Shown here: positions 9,982 through 20,885 of the stretch, piece after piece
Layout of the letters: each line of letters starts with the position of its first letter
Numbering within the stretch: position 1 is the first letter of the stretch
Source: Mytilinidion resinicola
Lineage: Eukaryota; Ascomycota; Dothideomycetes; Mytilinidiales; Mytilinidiaceae
Direction of reading: 5' to 3'
NCBI RefSeq assembly: GCF_010093595.1
Contig: NW_022985455.1
Coordinates: 412,898-476,897, forward strand
DNA length: 64,000 nt
Program-made: the position numbers and the translations under genes
Notes under the pieces: model-generated
What the model was told of the DNA's origin: nothing
The model's database searches: none
The model's input: the letters and a program-made list of their open reading frames with translations, nothing else

Positions 9982-10511
9982 ATGCCTTCCGAACCCAAAC
10001 CAAAGCCCCACCCACTCGACGTCCTCGAAGACGGCGGCCTCTACATCCTCCTCTTCAACCGCGCCTCACCCCCGAAGCCTTCAACTTCCACTGGGCCCTC
10101 TACCTGCACAAGAACAAAGACACCGGCGGCACCAAATACCACATCACCGGCAGCGCTGGCAAGTGGCTAGCGGCGCATCAAGACACCCGCGGCATCTTTC
10201 ACGAAACCTTTCTCGTTGGGCTGTTCCAAATCGCGACCATCACCGGCTCCACTGCTTGCGAGCGCCTCGATAAGACGATGCGTCAGTTCGATGATGGACT
10301 GAATGACCTGGATGTTAACTGCCGCACTTGGCTTCTGAAGGTGCTGGGGGTGCTTGCGGGAGAGGTGGATGGAAAGAGGGTGCTCAAGTGCGATGATGTG
10401 GATGCCTTGGAGAGGGAGGTGATGGAGTTTGGGAACAAGAATATGGAAAGTGCGGACTTGGCTATGCAGCCGAGGCCGTTTGAGGCGTCGAAGATTTGTG
10501 GAGGGGTGTGA
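9982..10511 (+). pseudogene. small fungal unknown-function gene with one frame break in a C run
   Basis: The ATG at 9982 opens a frame reading MPSEPKPKPHPLDVLEDG then GLYILLFNRAS. Immediately after a CCCCC run near 10070 the sensible protein continues in another frame (EAFNFHWALYLHKNKDTGG, then KYHITGSAGKWLAA, up to the stop at 10509-10511). One extra C would restore a single reading frame of about 175 residues with no other lesion. The restored pattern (F-W-x-L-Y-L...G-x-K-Y-H) resembles a widespread fungal domain-of-unknown-function family, possibly the one named DUF6914; that is memory only, not checked. The break may be a real null allele or a homopolymer sequencing error. Confidence 0.6.
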
Positions 10512-10907
10512 GCTGAGGGGGTGCTGGGGGTGTATGGGAAGAGAGACAGCGCTAAGCGAGGGGGGTACGTGGTCTCGAAGCTGGAAGGAATTCTTCCGTA
10601 CGGGACCTTTCGCATGGCTACTTGGGGCTTTCGGACTGCTTAGAATCGTTCGAAGAAAGGGGCTCGACCGGCAAGCCTGTTCTAGGGCTGTGACATCGGG
10701 TATCTCATTTACGACTGAACTGGTCATTGGCTCGATAACCCTAATTAAATAGAGCGTGCTAACCTTTGTAGGAATTGAAAAAAGCGAAATGCTCCAATCA
10801 ACCATGCCAGCATATTACGAGGACTTGACATGAGTCTGTACACTCCTCCAGCGTTCCAAATCTACCCCTAGTCTCCTCCTACATCTTGGAAGTACCCTCA
10901 GTCTCCA
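10512..10907. other. intergenic stretch, no gene seen
   Basis: Convergent 3' regions of the small plus-strand gene and the minus-strand ligase gene. Only antisense shadow frames were seen. Confidence 0.4.
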
Positions 10908-13900
10908 TCAGTTATCATAATACCCATACATCCCGTCATGCTCGTCCGCCATATGCTCATAAATCACAAGCTCATCAAACGCACCCCCACACTCCCAGCA
11001 CCAATGCGTTCCACAACCTCGGACCGGACACATAACATGATTGCACCCGCTATCCTTCTGGCTGTCCACCCCACACTTCGGACACTTCTTGATGACCACC
11101 CTCGATCCCCCGATCTTGTGTCGCGTGTACCCCTGCCTAAGGGCTCTCTGAGCACGATTGCCGCCGCGGCCCTGCGGAAGCCGGATCCCTCTATCTTCGA
11201 GCTCCTGTTGCTCTAGAAGCTCATTGATAGCGTTCTCATTCGCGGAGTTCATCGCTTCAATGTAGCGAATGCAGTCTTCACACTCCCAGTCTTTCACTTC
11301 GGCTGGTGCGCCTCGAGCACACACTCTTTCGACATATCGACATGCGTGTCCGCATTCAACGCACCAGGCGTGTATCCATTGCCCGCGTTCCTCGACTGCG
11401 GTCTTCAGCCCGCCAACGGCGTGTATGCCCTGGCCGTAAGCGTGGAGCGTCTTTGCGGCAGGAGCCCGTCGGCAGAATGGGCAGAAGAGGGCGGCGGTGT
11501 TGATGATGCGGCCTGAGCCGTTGAGACCGTACCATGACTGGAGACAGCCCCCGCAGATACGTTGAGTGCAGCTAGAACGACCACATGCGGGGCGAAGCGC
11601 GGTGTGGCGGAAGTTACTGAAGCAAAGAGAGCACGGGACTGATTCAGTACGGCGGCGAGAGATGAAAGATTGAAGATGCTTGATCAGATCTGGCGCGTTG
11701 TGGATGAGCTTCCCCTTGAGTTTAAGCTGGGCAGAAGGGTTCGGGAAAAGCGTGACAAGCTTAGCAAAGTCTGCGGTACCGGACGCGGTGATGGTGTGGA
11801 AAAGGGAGCGGCCGTTGAAGGGATCGGCAATCTTATTCGACATGTTCTTGAGAAGCCAGAAGGATTTGTCGGTTTCCTGGCAGATCTTGTTGGCGTTGGT
11901 TTCTACCGCGACAATTGTGGTGCGCTTGGATACGCAAGCATAGCATTTGAAGTCGGATTTGGCCAAATTAGATGGGCGGTATTCTTCTGGGTAGATGACG
12001 CGATTGAGACACTGAGTGCATTCGAGCACAGGTGCGTGGCCCAAGTTAGGGACTCGACAGTAATGACACTTCGCACGCACGTTCAGTGCTTCTACGTTGT
12101 AGACGACGTATTGAGCGCGGCACTCCCTGTTGAAACACTCAACCCATGAGGCCTGAGTGTTCTCGTCGTCTGACTTCGTTACTCGGCAGTTGATGTAGGC
12201 CTCTTTTTCCTTCTCGTCCTTATAGTCGCGGGCAGAGCATGGGCCGCACTGGCCATTCTTTGCCATGACGGAGACCGAGCGCGGATATTTGCAGGATCGA
12301 CAAGTAACAATGGGGCCGATAGACACGGATGTCTTTTCAGGGGTCCAGCCGATTAGAGCTGACAAATGAGTGTTGAGGTTAAGCTCAAGCATCTTGTATT
12401 CGACAAGTCGTTTGAAGAGAGCTCGATCACTCTCCTTCAAAAGCTTCGATTTAGTCGTCCCTCCTTCCGTGCTCATTCTCTGTCGATATTCCTGGTCGGC
12501 ATCTAGCAGAAGAGAAAGGCAGCTGACATTCCATGTCTCTGGAATTTCGAGGTTGTTCCACTTGTCCTTCCAAATCAGCATCTCCGTGTCCGCGGCCTTC
12601 AATAATGGCTGTACACCTAACCGGATACTGAGGGCCGCTAGAAGTGCAGATGGGCGAGCTGCCAGCATCGTTCCTGGGACAACGATATGAAGTAAGATTC
12701 TCCAGAATTTGCGCCCATATTCCTGACTGGCAAGCGCCATGGGAATCTTGGGAACATCTTCGTCGCTACTGCCTGCAATATGGGCCGGGAAATCTTCAGC
12801 GGATTCCGCGAATGTGAGACGCGTGAGGACCCTCCCAAGACGTCGGAGTATCTTGTAATCGCATGACCTTCCAATCTCAAGGAGCTCGTCGCGACGGAAT
12901 TTAGTGATGGGACGATCTTCTTCGTCTTCGTCATCGACATCTTCGTTGGTTGGTCTGACAAAGGCCAAAGTGGGATCAAGGAAAACACAGGGGAATCGCT
13001 GATCTTTGGGGACGGACTCGACTGCTTCCAGGACATCGGCCGTATAATCATAAGACTCCTCGAGCCAAGTCTTCATCCGAGCCTTTTCCTCTGCATTGGC
13101 TATCCTTTCAATCTGGAGACCGAATGCGGATATCAGTCTATCTCGAGCTTTATTGTTCCTGTCGTTACAGACCGCTCGCCAGAGGCTCCCAAACACCGGG
13201 TTGAGTGACACCGCCGAAACATCTTCTTTGATGATCTTGGTGAGATGCTCGACAGCCACCGCTTTGTACGCTTCGTCGGTATTGTATCGCTTCGCGAAGT
13301 CCTGTACCGGAGTCTTCTTCTTAGGCAAATGCTTCTTGAGAATCTCCGTGGTAAGCTGGACTTCAGTGATGTTCTTCATAATCAACTTCTTCGCATCTGC
13401 CTCTTTCTTGGTGGCGGCGAAGTAAGTATCCGCCGCGGGATCAGTCTCGTCCTTGGCCTTCTTGATCGCACTGACATTGATATATCGAGACAACGACGCC
13501 GAAAGCTTTTGGGGTGCGCTGGTCACTCCAGCCTTTTCAACGCCCATCCATGCGAGAAGCATTTCAACAGTTACTTCTGAAATGCCGAGAGGCTTGGAGT
13601 CCTTGAGATAGAGGCATGCACCGCGAGTAATCGTGGAGAGATAGTTGTAATGACCGACGTACTGCCAGGCCATCGAGGGTTCCAGAATACAGAAGACCTG
13701 AGCTTTCTTCTCCCCAGAGTGGAGGGTTTTGCTCGCAGATACCCAGTCATTGAACAGAGGACCATATCCACCATATGACGCAGGGTCACTGAGCGCCTTC
13801 TTCTCTTTGCCAAGGTTGGACCACTCCTCAGTCATGGATCCATTGATAAGCGAGTGAGGAGGAGCATCTGTGTAAACGAGGATGATGGTCGTCGCCTCTG

Positions 13901-14454
13901 GTCTCATCACCTCGTACGCCTTTGCCAACCCGGTCTTGGTCGCTTCAGCATAGTCGCCGCCCCCGAAAGGGTCCAGAGACTTTGCCAGCGAGATGAGGTC
14001 TGGCTGAGAATCTTTGTCACTTTCCGAAGGATCAAGCCAGCCCGACCATTCCAGTAACTTTTTGTCACAATAGTCTCTGTATGCTAAGAGACCAACGCGA
14101 GCAAAACAATCAGTCAAGGTAGAGATGGCAATGACCTTCGGCAAAGACAACTGTAATGATTCGAGGTAATCGCTCTTAAAGCGGTAGTACACATGTTAGC
14201 AGAATTTTACAAAGAGTGGCAGGGGAGAGGGGTAAGGACACCACTTTGACTTGAGCAGATGTTCAAAGCGATGGAATGGCGCTTGAACGTGGCTCATGTG
14301 GACGCTCAACCACAACTTGAGCCATGTTTCAATACATTCCAGGAATGATGACGCCAAAGGATTCTGATATGTATACTAAAGCCTCACGTACCATAGAATA
14401 CGTCGCGTCTACAAGGATGAGGAGATCGTATATCTCTTTCTGGGTGGATTCCAT
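10908..14454 (-). CDS. von Willebrand A plus RBR-type RING protein (putative E3 ubiquitin ligase)
   Basis: Exons 14454-14392 and 14174-10908 join in phase 0 across a 217-base intron (donor GTACGT, branch CTGCTAAC, acceptor TTTAAG) to give 1109 residues. The first exon carries ILVDATYSM, the MIDAS-type start of a von Willebrand A domain, which continues to about residue 230 (ARVGLLAYRDYCD, TIILVYTDAPPH). The middle holds scattered CxxC pairs. From about residue 860 a RING (CSLCF...CGGCLQSWY...CPFC), an IBR-like Cys/His stretch and a RING2-like end follow. The RING2-like end reads KKCPKCG...SGCNHVMC...GTHWCWECGG. The cysteine of GCNHV (about residue 1065) sits where RBR ligases carry the catalytic cysteine. 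Ligase activity is inferred from this layout. The intron interrupts the MIDAS loop, so the long second exon alone would miss it. Confidence 0.85.
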
Positions 14455-15421
14455 GATTGCGTCGGCGATGGCAGATTCGTCTGTTGACGTTCAAGTGACG
14501 AATCTGGCGCAGTAGATTAAAGATGTAAGAACGCTTGAAGATACAATTGATGACTCTGAAGCAGTATGATGACTATAGAAGCGCTCTCGAAGGTACAATT
14601 GGTCGTGTTGACGTATGGAAGTTGAGACGGATGGTGTCCGATTGATCTTTTTTTCTGCTTGAAACTTTCTAGAAAACGTGGGCTCTTTATACGACTTGCG
14701 TGTCATTAAATTTCCAGGCAACAATCCAATAATAAGGTTGACTCACCTCCACGAGAATCCGATGTAGAGGATGTTGATGACTCAAGCCATAGTATGTGTA
14801 GACCACGCCACACTGTTTTCGGGCCAGAAAAAACTCGCGAAAGCAATGCTTAAAGAGCCAAGAAGGAGTGAAGGAGAGGTTGGGAAAAGAACAGGACCGT
14901 ATCTTCTCTAATGCAGCGGCTTGAAGCCAGTGTTCTTAGCATGTGCGGCTGAGGGGCGGCCCCTAGCACTAAGCCATCGTGAGCTTGAAGAGCGAGCTGC
15001 AAGGTGGCTGACAGTGGCCCCTGTGCTAGCCGTTCTGGGGGCCATACAACATGCATGTTAAGATGTCAAAGATGATGTTCGTAAAGGCGATAATGGTTGC
15101 TGCATTACGAGTGGGGAAAAGCAGACCTGACTGAAGGGGTGCACTGTACGCATATCGAGAAACTTCGGCATGATCCTTTGCTCGACAGGAAATCCCAAAG
15201 ATACGCTTGCTATTAGCCCTCATCTCCCAGTTTACCATGAGATTAAAGGGCGGTCCGCGCGTGTTTCATGCTGCGTTGCGCGGAGGTGGCTTAATGATGA
15301 TCTCGTCCACCGTAGCTCCACATCATACCCGCTTTGGACATCATCTTGAGCCCACAGCAAGCTTCGTCTCCTCTCTCCGCCAGCTCAACTTTAAGATAAG
15401 GAAGACTAAAGGCTCATCAAG
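14455..15421. other. intergenic region between divergent genes, no gene seen
   Basis: Shared upstream region of the RBR ligase gene (minus) and the dienelactone hydrolase gene (plus). The open frames seen at 14491-14724 and 14850-15056 (minus) lack family features and look like chance. Confidence 0.4.
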
Positions 15422-16705
15422 ATGCTTATCCAAGAGTCCCACGTTGACATTCCCACCCAGGCCGGAGGAGATATGCGTACGTCTATTCATCCGTGACTTT
15501 CCGTATCCGCCCTCTGAAAATGACTAGGGCTCTTCGTGTTCCATCCAACAATTGCAAATTACCCAAAGGCCAAATTCCCAGGAGTCGTTGTCTTCAGTGA
15601 GATCTATCAAGGTATGCAAATGCTCTATATTTCTCTCAATATTTAATACCTGCTGTGCATGTAGTAAAGGAGAAAAGACTCATGAAAGATCCACCACTCT
15701 TGGTGTATATAAGAGTATATATCTCGCATCATATCTCTACTATCTGTCAACAATAAAACGTCTAATAAGGGGCTCCTTTTTATTTCTCAAGTCTCCTTTT
15801 CAGAGGAAAACCACATCTCATCCAGTACATGCTCCATCACAACCCCCCCCCCCCCTCACACAACCCGCTCTAGTCACCGGCCCCGTCGCCCGCTTCTGCC
15901 GCCAAATCGCCGGCCAAGGCTACATCGCCGTCGCACCCTCCTCGTACCACGAGTTCACAGGCCCCGAAGCCCTCGCCTACGACGGCCCCGGCACAGACGC
16001 CGGCAACGAGTGGAAGATCACGAAGAAAGTCTCCGCGTACGACGAAGATGCCACGCTCAGCATCGACCACCTCATCTCCCTCCCCACTTGCACCGGCCGC
16101 ATCGGGGCCGCAGGTATGTGCCTAGGCGGCCACCTGGCCTACCGGGCTGCACTCGACAAGAGAGTCAGTGCCGCGGTGTGCTACTTCGCGACGGACATGC
16201 ACTCGAAGAGTTTGGGGGCGGGGAAGAACGATGACAGTCTTGCGCGCGCGAAAGACGTCAAGGGGGAGCTTGTGATGGTAAGAAAAGCCAACTCCATACG
16301 TCCAAAATCCACGAAAGTAAGGATAGGCTAACGAGTCCTCCAACCCAGATCTTCGGCAAACTAGACAACCACGTCCCACCCGCCGGCCGCGACCTCATCC
16401 GCAAGACGCTCCACGACGCTGGGGTGACGTTCTCCTTCTATGAAGCAGCGTGGGCACAGCGTAAGCACACCCCTAGCCTAAGTCTTCTATTCCCTCATCA
16501 CCTCGAAAGTCGCTCTTTCCGTCACTCATGCTGACGATTCTTGATCACAGACGCCTTCATCCGCGACGAACTAAGCAAAGGCCGCTACGACCCCCCAATC
16601 GCGGGCATCTGCTTTGCCATGCTGACCGAGCTCTTCGGACGCGTCCTACGCTCGGATCTGGGGCCGCGAAGCGGCGATGGGGTGGAGGTGGAGGATGTGT
16701 GCTGA
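15422..16705 (+). CDS. dienelactone hydrolase family protein
   Basis: Five exons (15422-15476, 15528-15611, 15874-16277, 16349-16460, 16551-16705) give 269 residues. All phases agree and each junction restores family sequence, for example EIYQ joined to VTGPVARF. It is an alpha/beta hydrolase of the dienelactone hydrolase family. The nucleophile is Cys129 in GMCLGGH, the acid is Asp187 in KLDNH, and the base is His219 right after the last junction (HAFIRDE). Bacterial relatives open dienelactones in chlorocatechol breakdown. Fungal members of this length are cytosolic with unknown substrates. The second intron (262 bases) is unusually long for this window and ends in a run of 13 C (15843-15855) before CTCTAG. 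No partner enzymes of aromatic breakdown are adjacent. Confidence 0.9.
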
Positions 16706-17162
16706 ACGCAGCTCTCTAGCCCCCTGACGACGTCGTGTAAATAGACATGATGAAGAGAAACACGAACCCAGACACGAACCCAAGATAAAGATAAAGATAG
16801 TCTTCGCATTCAATATGCAACATCGCATCGATCTACATCGTGCACTATCCACTGCACTTCTCTGCTCACACCCATCCCTCCTACCTCTGCCATCATGCTT
16901 CATGCCGCTCCGATGTGGAAGCCCCCCTCCCCTAGCCATCATTTCCTAAAGTTTGACTTTTCCACAAAGATTATATACACGAACCACGGGCCAATCTCTA
17001 GGCCCAAGCCCCCCTAACTTTTAATTTCGAGTTGGAGTTCTCTCGTTCGCAAATGACCTCGTCGCGCCGATTCGGCCCCTTGTAGCCTTCACCAAACCTC
17101 ACGAGAAAAATAGATTTTTGAAAACGAGACACTCATTGTTGGCAGTCAGCACTGCAGGCCGC
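16706..17162. other. convergent 3' intergenic region
   Basis: Lies between the stop codons of the hydrolase (plus) and Ubp3 (minus). No gene-like frame. It presumably holds both terminators and polyadenylation sites, but no specific signal can be fixed. Confidence 0.5.
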
Positions 17163-20018
17163 TCACGCCTCAATCCGGGAATAGAACAAAATATACGCGA
17201 CCTTGCCCTCGCGCACACCCTCCTTGCGCGCCGACGCAGGCGTGGGCGTCCGCTTGCCCGCGCTGCTGGGCGTCGCCGTGCCGTTGACGACACCGCTCCA
17301 CTTCTTCGTCTTGCCCGCGCCGCTGCCCTCCGTCTTCTCTGTGCCGTTGACCTGGCTCCACCCGCCCTGGTCGTCGGCCTTACCTTCCTCCTCCAGACCC
17401 ACCTGCTCGTAAAAGTTGCGCGAGCGGCTGGAGTCGCGCTTGTGCTGCTCGAGGGCTGCTGCGAGAATCTTGGGATCTTCCTCTGCGCCGCCCTCGGCGA
17501 CGACGTCGGCACGGATACGCCGGATGACGGTGTCGTCCATGCGGATCCACTCGCGGCCTTCCTGCCGGCGGACGTCAACGGTGTAGTGGCCGCCTGAGGC
17601 GTTCTTGCCATGGTGATAAACGACGGCAGTGAGACGGTAGCGAGGAAGTCCACCGCGAGCCGCGAAGGCGCTGCGTTTGTGAGGCGGAAAGACCTCCTTG
17701 GGAATTTCTAGCTCAAGTGGGTAGCCGACCTTCTTCCAGATCTTTTGGGTGCCGCCTGTAGCGTCGTAGAGGAAACGCTTGAGATGGAGGATGAGCACAG
17801 GGGGTAGTGTCTCAATGAAAAGTTGCTTTGTTGCCGATCGAGTGCCTTGTGGCGCATTTGAGTCCCCTTGGAGGGTTTCCAAATGCGTCAAGCCACGAAG
17901 GGCGTCAGTGATGTTGTTGACGTTCGGTGCGCCAATATCAAGTTGTAGGGGTTGGTACGGCTCCAAAGTAACCGTGGTCTTCTGCCCATGTCGCTTGTAT
18001 TCCGAGCGAAGCTTGCCGCCAAAGATTTTGGTGATTGGTGACTCGACCTCGATAGTGCCAGATGACTGTGTGACCGCGGACTTCTGCTTAGGACCAACTT
18101 CCAGCCAGCCACCGTCTACCGGAGCAGATTTCTCGCTGGTTGGAGATGTGATTTCGGCGCTCTCGGCACCGTTGGTAGGTCTAGCACCCTTCATGACATG
18201 GGCGCACTCGTCATGTAGTCCAGCGAGCAAAAAGCCAAGAAACTCTTCGGCATCCTGTTGGTGCCCTCGCTAAGGATTGTTAGTGACGGGCTGCTACACT
18301 AAGGTAGAATGGTATACCTTCATGTGATCGAAGCGTGGCAACCTCCGAATTACGTCGTAGACGTACTCTGGAGTCAATGGATCGCCGTACTGCTCAAGCT
18401 CATTATCCTTGAGTCGAAGTCGGAGCTTCTCGGCGGAGTCCGCAGAATCGATGATGCTGAAATCGCGCATGAAAACAGTACTTTTTATGTTAGTAATGCA
18501 TGAGGAACCTACTACCGATTGGGGCCTTACATGGCGTCAACCAAAGGAGTCTCGCTTTTGAAGTTATGAACCGCACGTTTGTGAACTTGGTCCAAGAAGT
18601 CATAGAAAGGAATGCAGAAAACAAGAACTTGCAAAATCTAGAGACAGATTAGTAAACCTCGTAGATCGAAAGGCCAAGAAACGTACCGAATTCATATAGC
18701 ACATATTCCCAGTATTTACAAGGCCGCGAGGTTGCAGGAACGCCAATTTCCTCTTGGCATCCACAGAAAATGAGGTAAGAACGTCACCGAGCGAGTTGCT
18801 TTTAGCTGACCCATTGGGCGTCACGACACCGTTCTGAACAGCTAACGATTGCGCAGTAGCGGGGGCAGGCTTGCTCCGCAGCAACTCCGCCCATGACTTC
18901 GGCGCTGGCTTGGATGCTGGGGGTGAGGCTGTGGGCGTCTGCTCTGAACCTGCGGATTTCTCGGACCGCTGAGCTTCGCTGGCCGGCTTATCTGTCTTCT
19001 CAGGTGTCACCGACTTTTGGGTAGTTGATGTTACGCTGGGGGCTACTTTTGGCACTGCTGGTTTAATGGGTATGAGAGGCACTGCCGTTTTCGTGGCAGA
19101 CCTCGTGTGCGAGGACGGAGCGGCAGGCCGCGGTGCAGGAGCAGGGGGTAGGACCGAAGATGGTGTGGTGGGGTGTGTGGAGTCAGCCTCTGACGGAGCT
19201 TGTGATGTTGCTGGCGTCTCCAATTCCGAAACGGGAGCTGCGGTAGAAGTTGGCGATGCCGCTCTCTCCACAGCTGGAGGCTCCTCTACCAGAGGTTGCT
19301 CATCTGTCTGCTCCGGCTCTGGGATTCCCTCCTCTGGTGTGTCTGTCTGCTCGCGTGCTGGAAAGGCAAGACCCTCCTCAGTCGAAGCTACCAGACCACG
19401 CCGTCTCCTCCGCTTGTTGGAAGCCTTTGGGGGGAACGGCAACTCGGGGACAGATAGCCATGGTAGAGGAGGCGCGAAAGGAGTTCGGTGTGTTGGCTGA
19501 GGGGGAGGAGGCGCGGAGAAGGACGGTCGGGACGAAGCTGATGGCGGCGGCTCCGGAGTCGTCATTGTGGTTGTCGTTGAAGGAGGAGAAACATGGGCCT
19601 GTGATGCCACTGAGGGAGTCGAGGGAGCTTGCTGGGGAGTGTAGTTCCGGGGAACAGGGGGCGTCCTCGAGTGGGCAATGGGCGGCGTTTGTCCAAGCTG
19701 GCGACTGACGGGAGCAACGGGCTGCATGGGCGGGTGCGACGACACGACTACGGGCGAGCCATGGGACTGGGGCTGGTACTGGCGCGGGGGCATAGAGTAT
19801 TGATGCTGATGCTGGGGCTGGTGATAGGGATACCACTGCTGCTGGTACGGCGACGCGTGCGGTGGGCCATGGTATTGCGGGTGGAAGTTGGCGTAGGGGT
19901 TGTGGACGGGGGAGTGCGTCTGCGGCGGGTAGTACTCGCCATGCCGCCTACCCTGATAGATAGGAACAGCAGGCGGTACATGAGGCCCGGGCATCATGTC
20001 GAATGCGGCTGCCGTCAC
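17163..20018 (-). CDS. ubp3: ubiquitin carboxyl-terminal hydrolase Ubp3/USP10 family
   Basis: Exons 20018-18687, 18637-18531, 18480-18318 and 18269-17163 join in frame to 902 residues; the introns are 48-50 bases. The first 400 residues are low-complexity (Pro/Gln/His-rich, then Ser/Thr/Pro), ending in KSWAELLRSKPAP. The peptidase C19 domain starts at LQPRGLVNTGNMCYMNS with catalytic Cys440. It continues with RGHQQDAEEFLGFLL, the substrate-binding VLILHLKRF, and the His box YHHGKNASGGHYTVDV with His762. The long disordered N-terminus and the PRGLVNTGNMC box fit the Ubp3/USP10 branch, which in yeast works with Bre5 on Sec23 and in ribosome turnover. The partner-binding role here is inferred from family. 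The catalytic-box codons sit directly at the first exon-intron junction. It is divergent from the RING gene across a shared 867-base upstream region. Confidence 0.92.
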
Positions 20019-20885
20019 AGTCAGCGCTGGCCGGGCAGAGGCCTAGCGACCGACTTGTGAGGCGTGGAAGAGCCCGCGACGTGGACAGCGCGACGTTCGG
20101 TCTGCGAGCGATGCTGGTGGGCGACGAAGATGGGAGCAAGAGATGGCCGGACAATGGGGCAGGAGACGGTGTTGAGGAGGCCGAGAAATATTACTGGGGG
20201 TGGCCGGAGCCAGGCAGCGAGCGCAGGCAGGCGGCGCACTCGGGCGGCACTCTATGCGGAGCGGCAGAGGGCCGTGGTCTGGCGGAACCAGGGCATCCTC
20301 GAGCAGAGGAGTGAAGGCAGAGGTGGCGTGGGAGAAGGGCGCGCGGTGAAATGGGCCCGGTGGTGAAGGAGGCGACCGTCTCTCCGCGTGGAAGAGCCCA
20401 GAAACTGCGGTAGGCGTGGACGGGGTGCGCCGTAGCTAGCGCTTCTCCGCATGGAGCCATCCGGGCCATCGTCTGGGCGCAGGGCTGCGATGGCTGCGCG
20501 ATACTGGGCCCGCCGCGTCCAGTGCTTCAGCTGTTCTGCGTTCTGCCCAGCCCGGCGCGCGGCTGCTTGGGGGTTGGCAGCAAACAAGCAACGCCCGCAA
20601 GCATCGTCGCCGCGACCAGTTGAGACCACCCCATGCATCACGTGATCCCATTTGCCGCAGCCTTCTCCGTCTCCGAATGACTCTACTCTTCGCCTCTCAG
20701 TCCGCCCACGAGGGGACATACACTGCGTGCTGCTGTGCATCCACCCTTCTCTTTCCTTCGTCGTCCTTTCCTCTCCTCGCCGTTCCCTCCCGTCGCCTCC
20801 GCTCTCCCTCATTAGATTGCAGGTGTGAAGGTTGAGCGTCGAGCGTGTCCCCCGCCCTCGTCATCGGCTCTCGATCGGTACCGCC
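20019..20885. other. shared upstream region of ubp3 and the RING gene
   Basis: GC-rich 867-base region between divergent start codons. Several long but featureless open frames in all phases are explained by base composition. It contains the palindrome TCACGTGA at 20638-20645 and pyrimidine-rich tracts toward the plus-strand gene (about 20730-20820). Confidence 0.6.
20638..20645. promoter_or_regulatory. TCACGTGA palindrome in a bidirectional promoter
   Basis: Perfect 8-base palindrome with a CACGTG core, the binding pattern of bHLH factors of Cbf1/Pho4/USF type. It lies 241 bases before the RING gene ATG and 620 bases before the ubp3 ATG. Confidence 0.55.

Noticed and set aside
14491..14724. 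Minus-strand 77-codon frame upstream of the RBR gene
   Set aside because: It overlaps the leader and first-exon region and has no family features; the exon at 14454-14392 accounts for the coding signal.
16010..16942. Open frames around the dienelactone hydrolase 3' half
   Set aside because: Out of phase with the well-supported five-exon gene, or antisense to it.
20003..20812. Several overlapping open frames in the ubp3/RING upstream region
   Set aside because: All six phases are partly open because of GC content; no motif or splice signal supports a gene.
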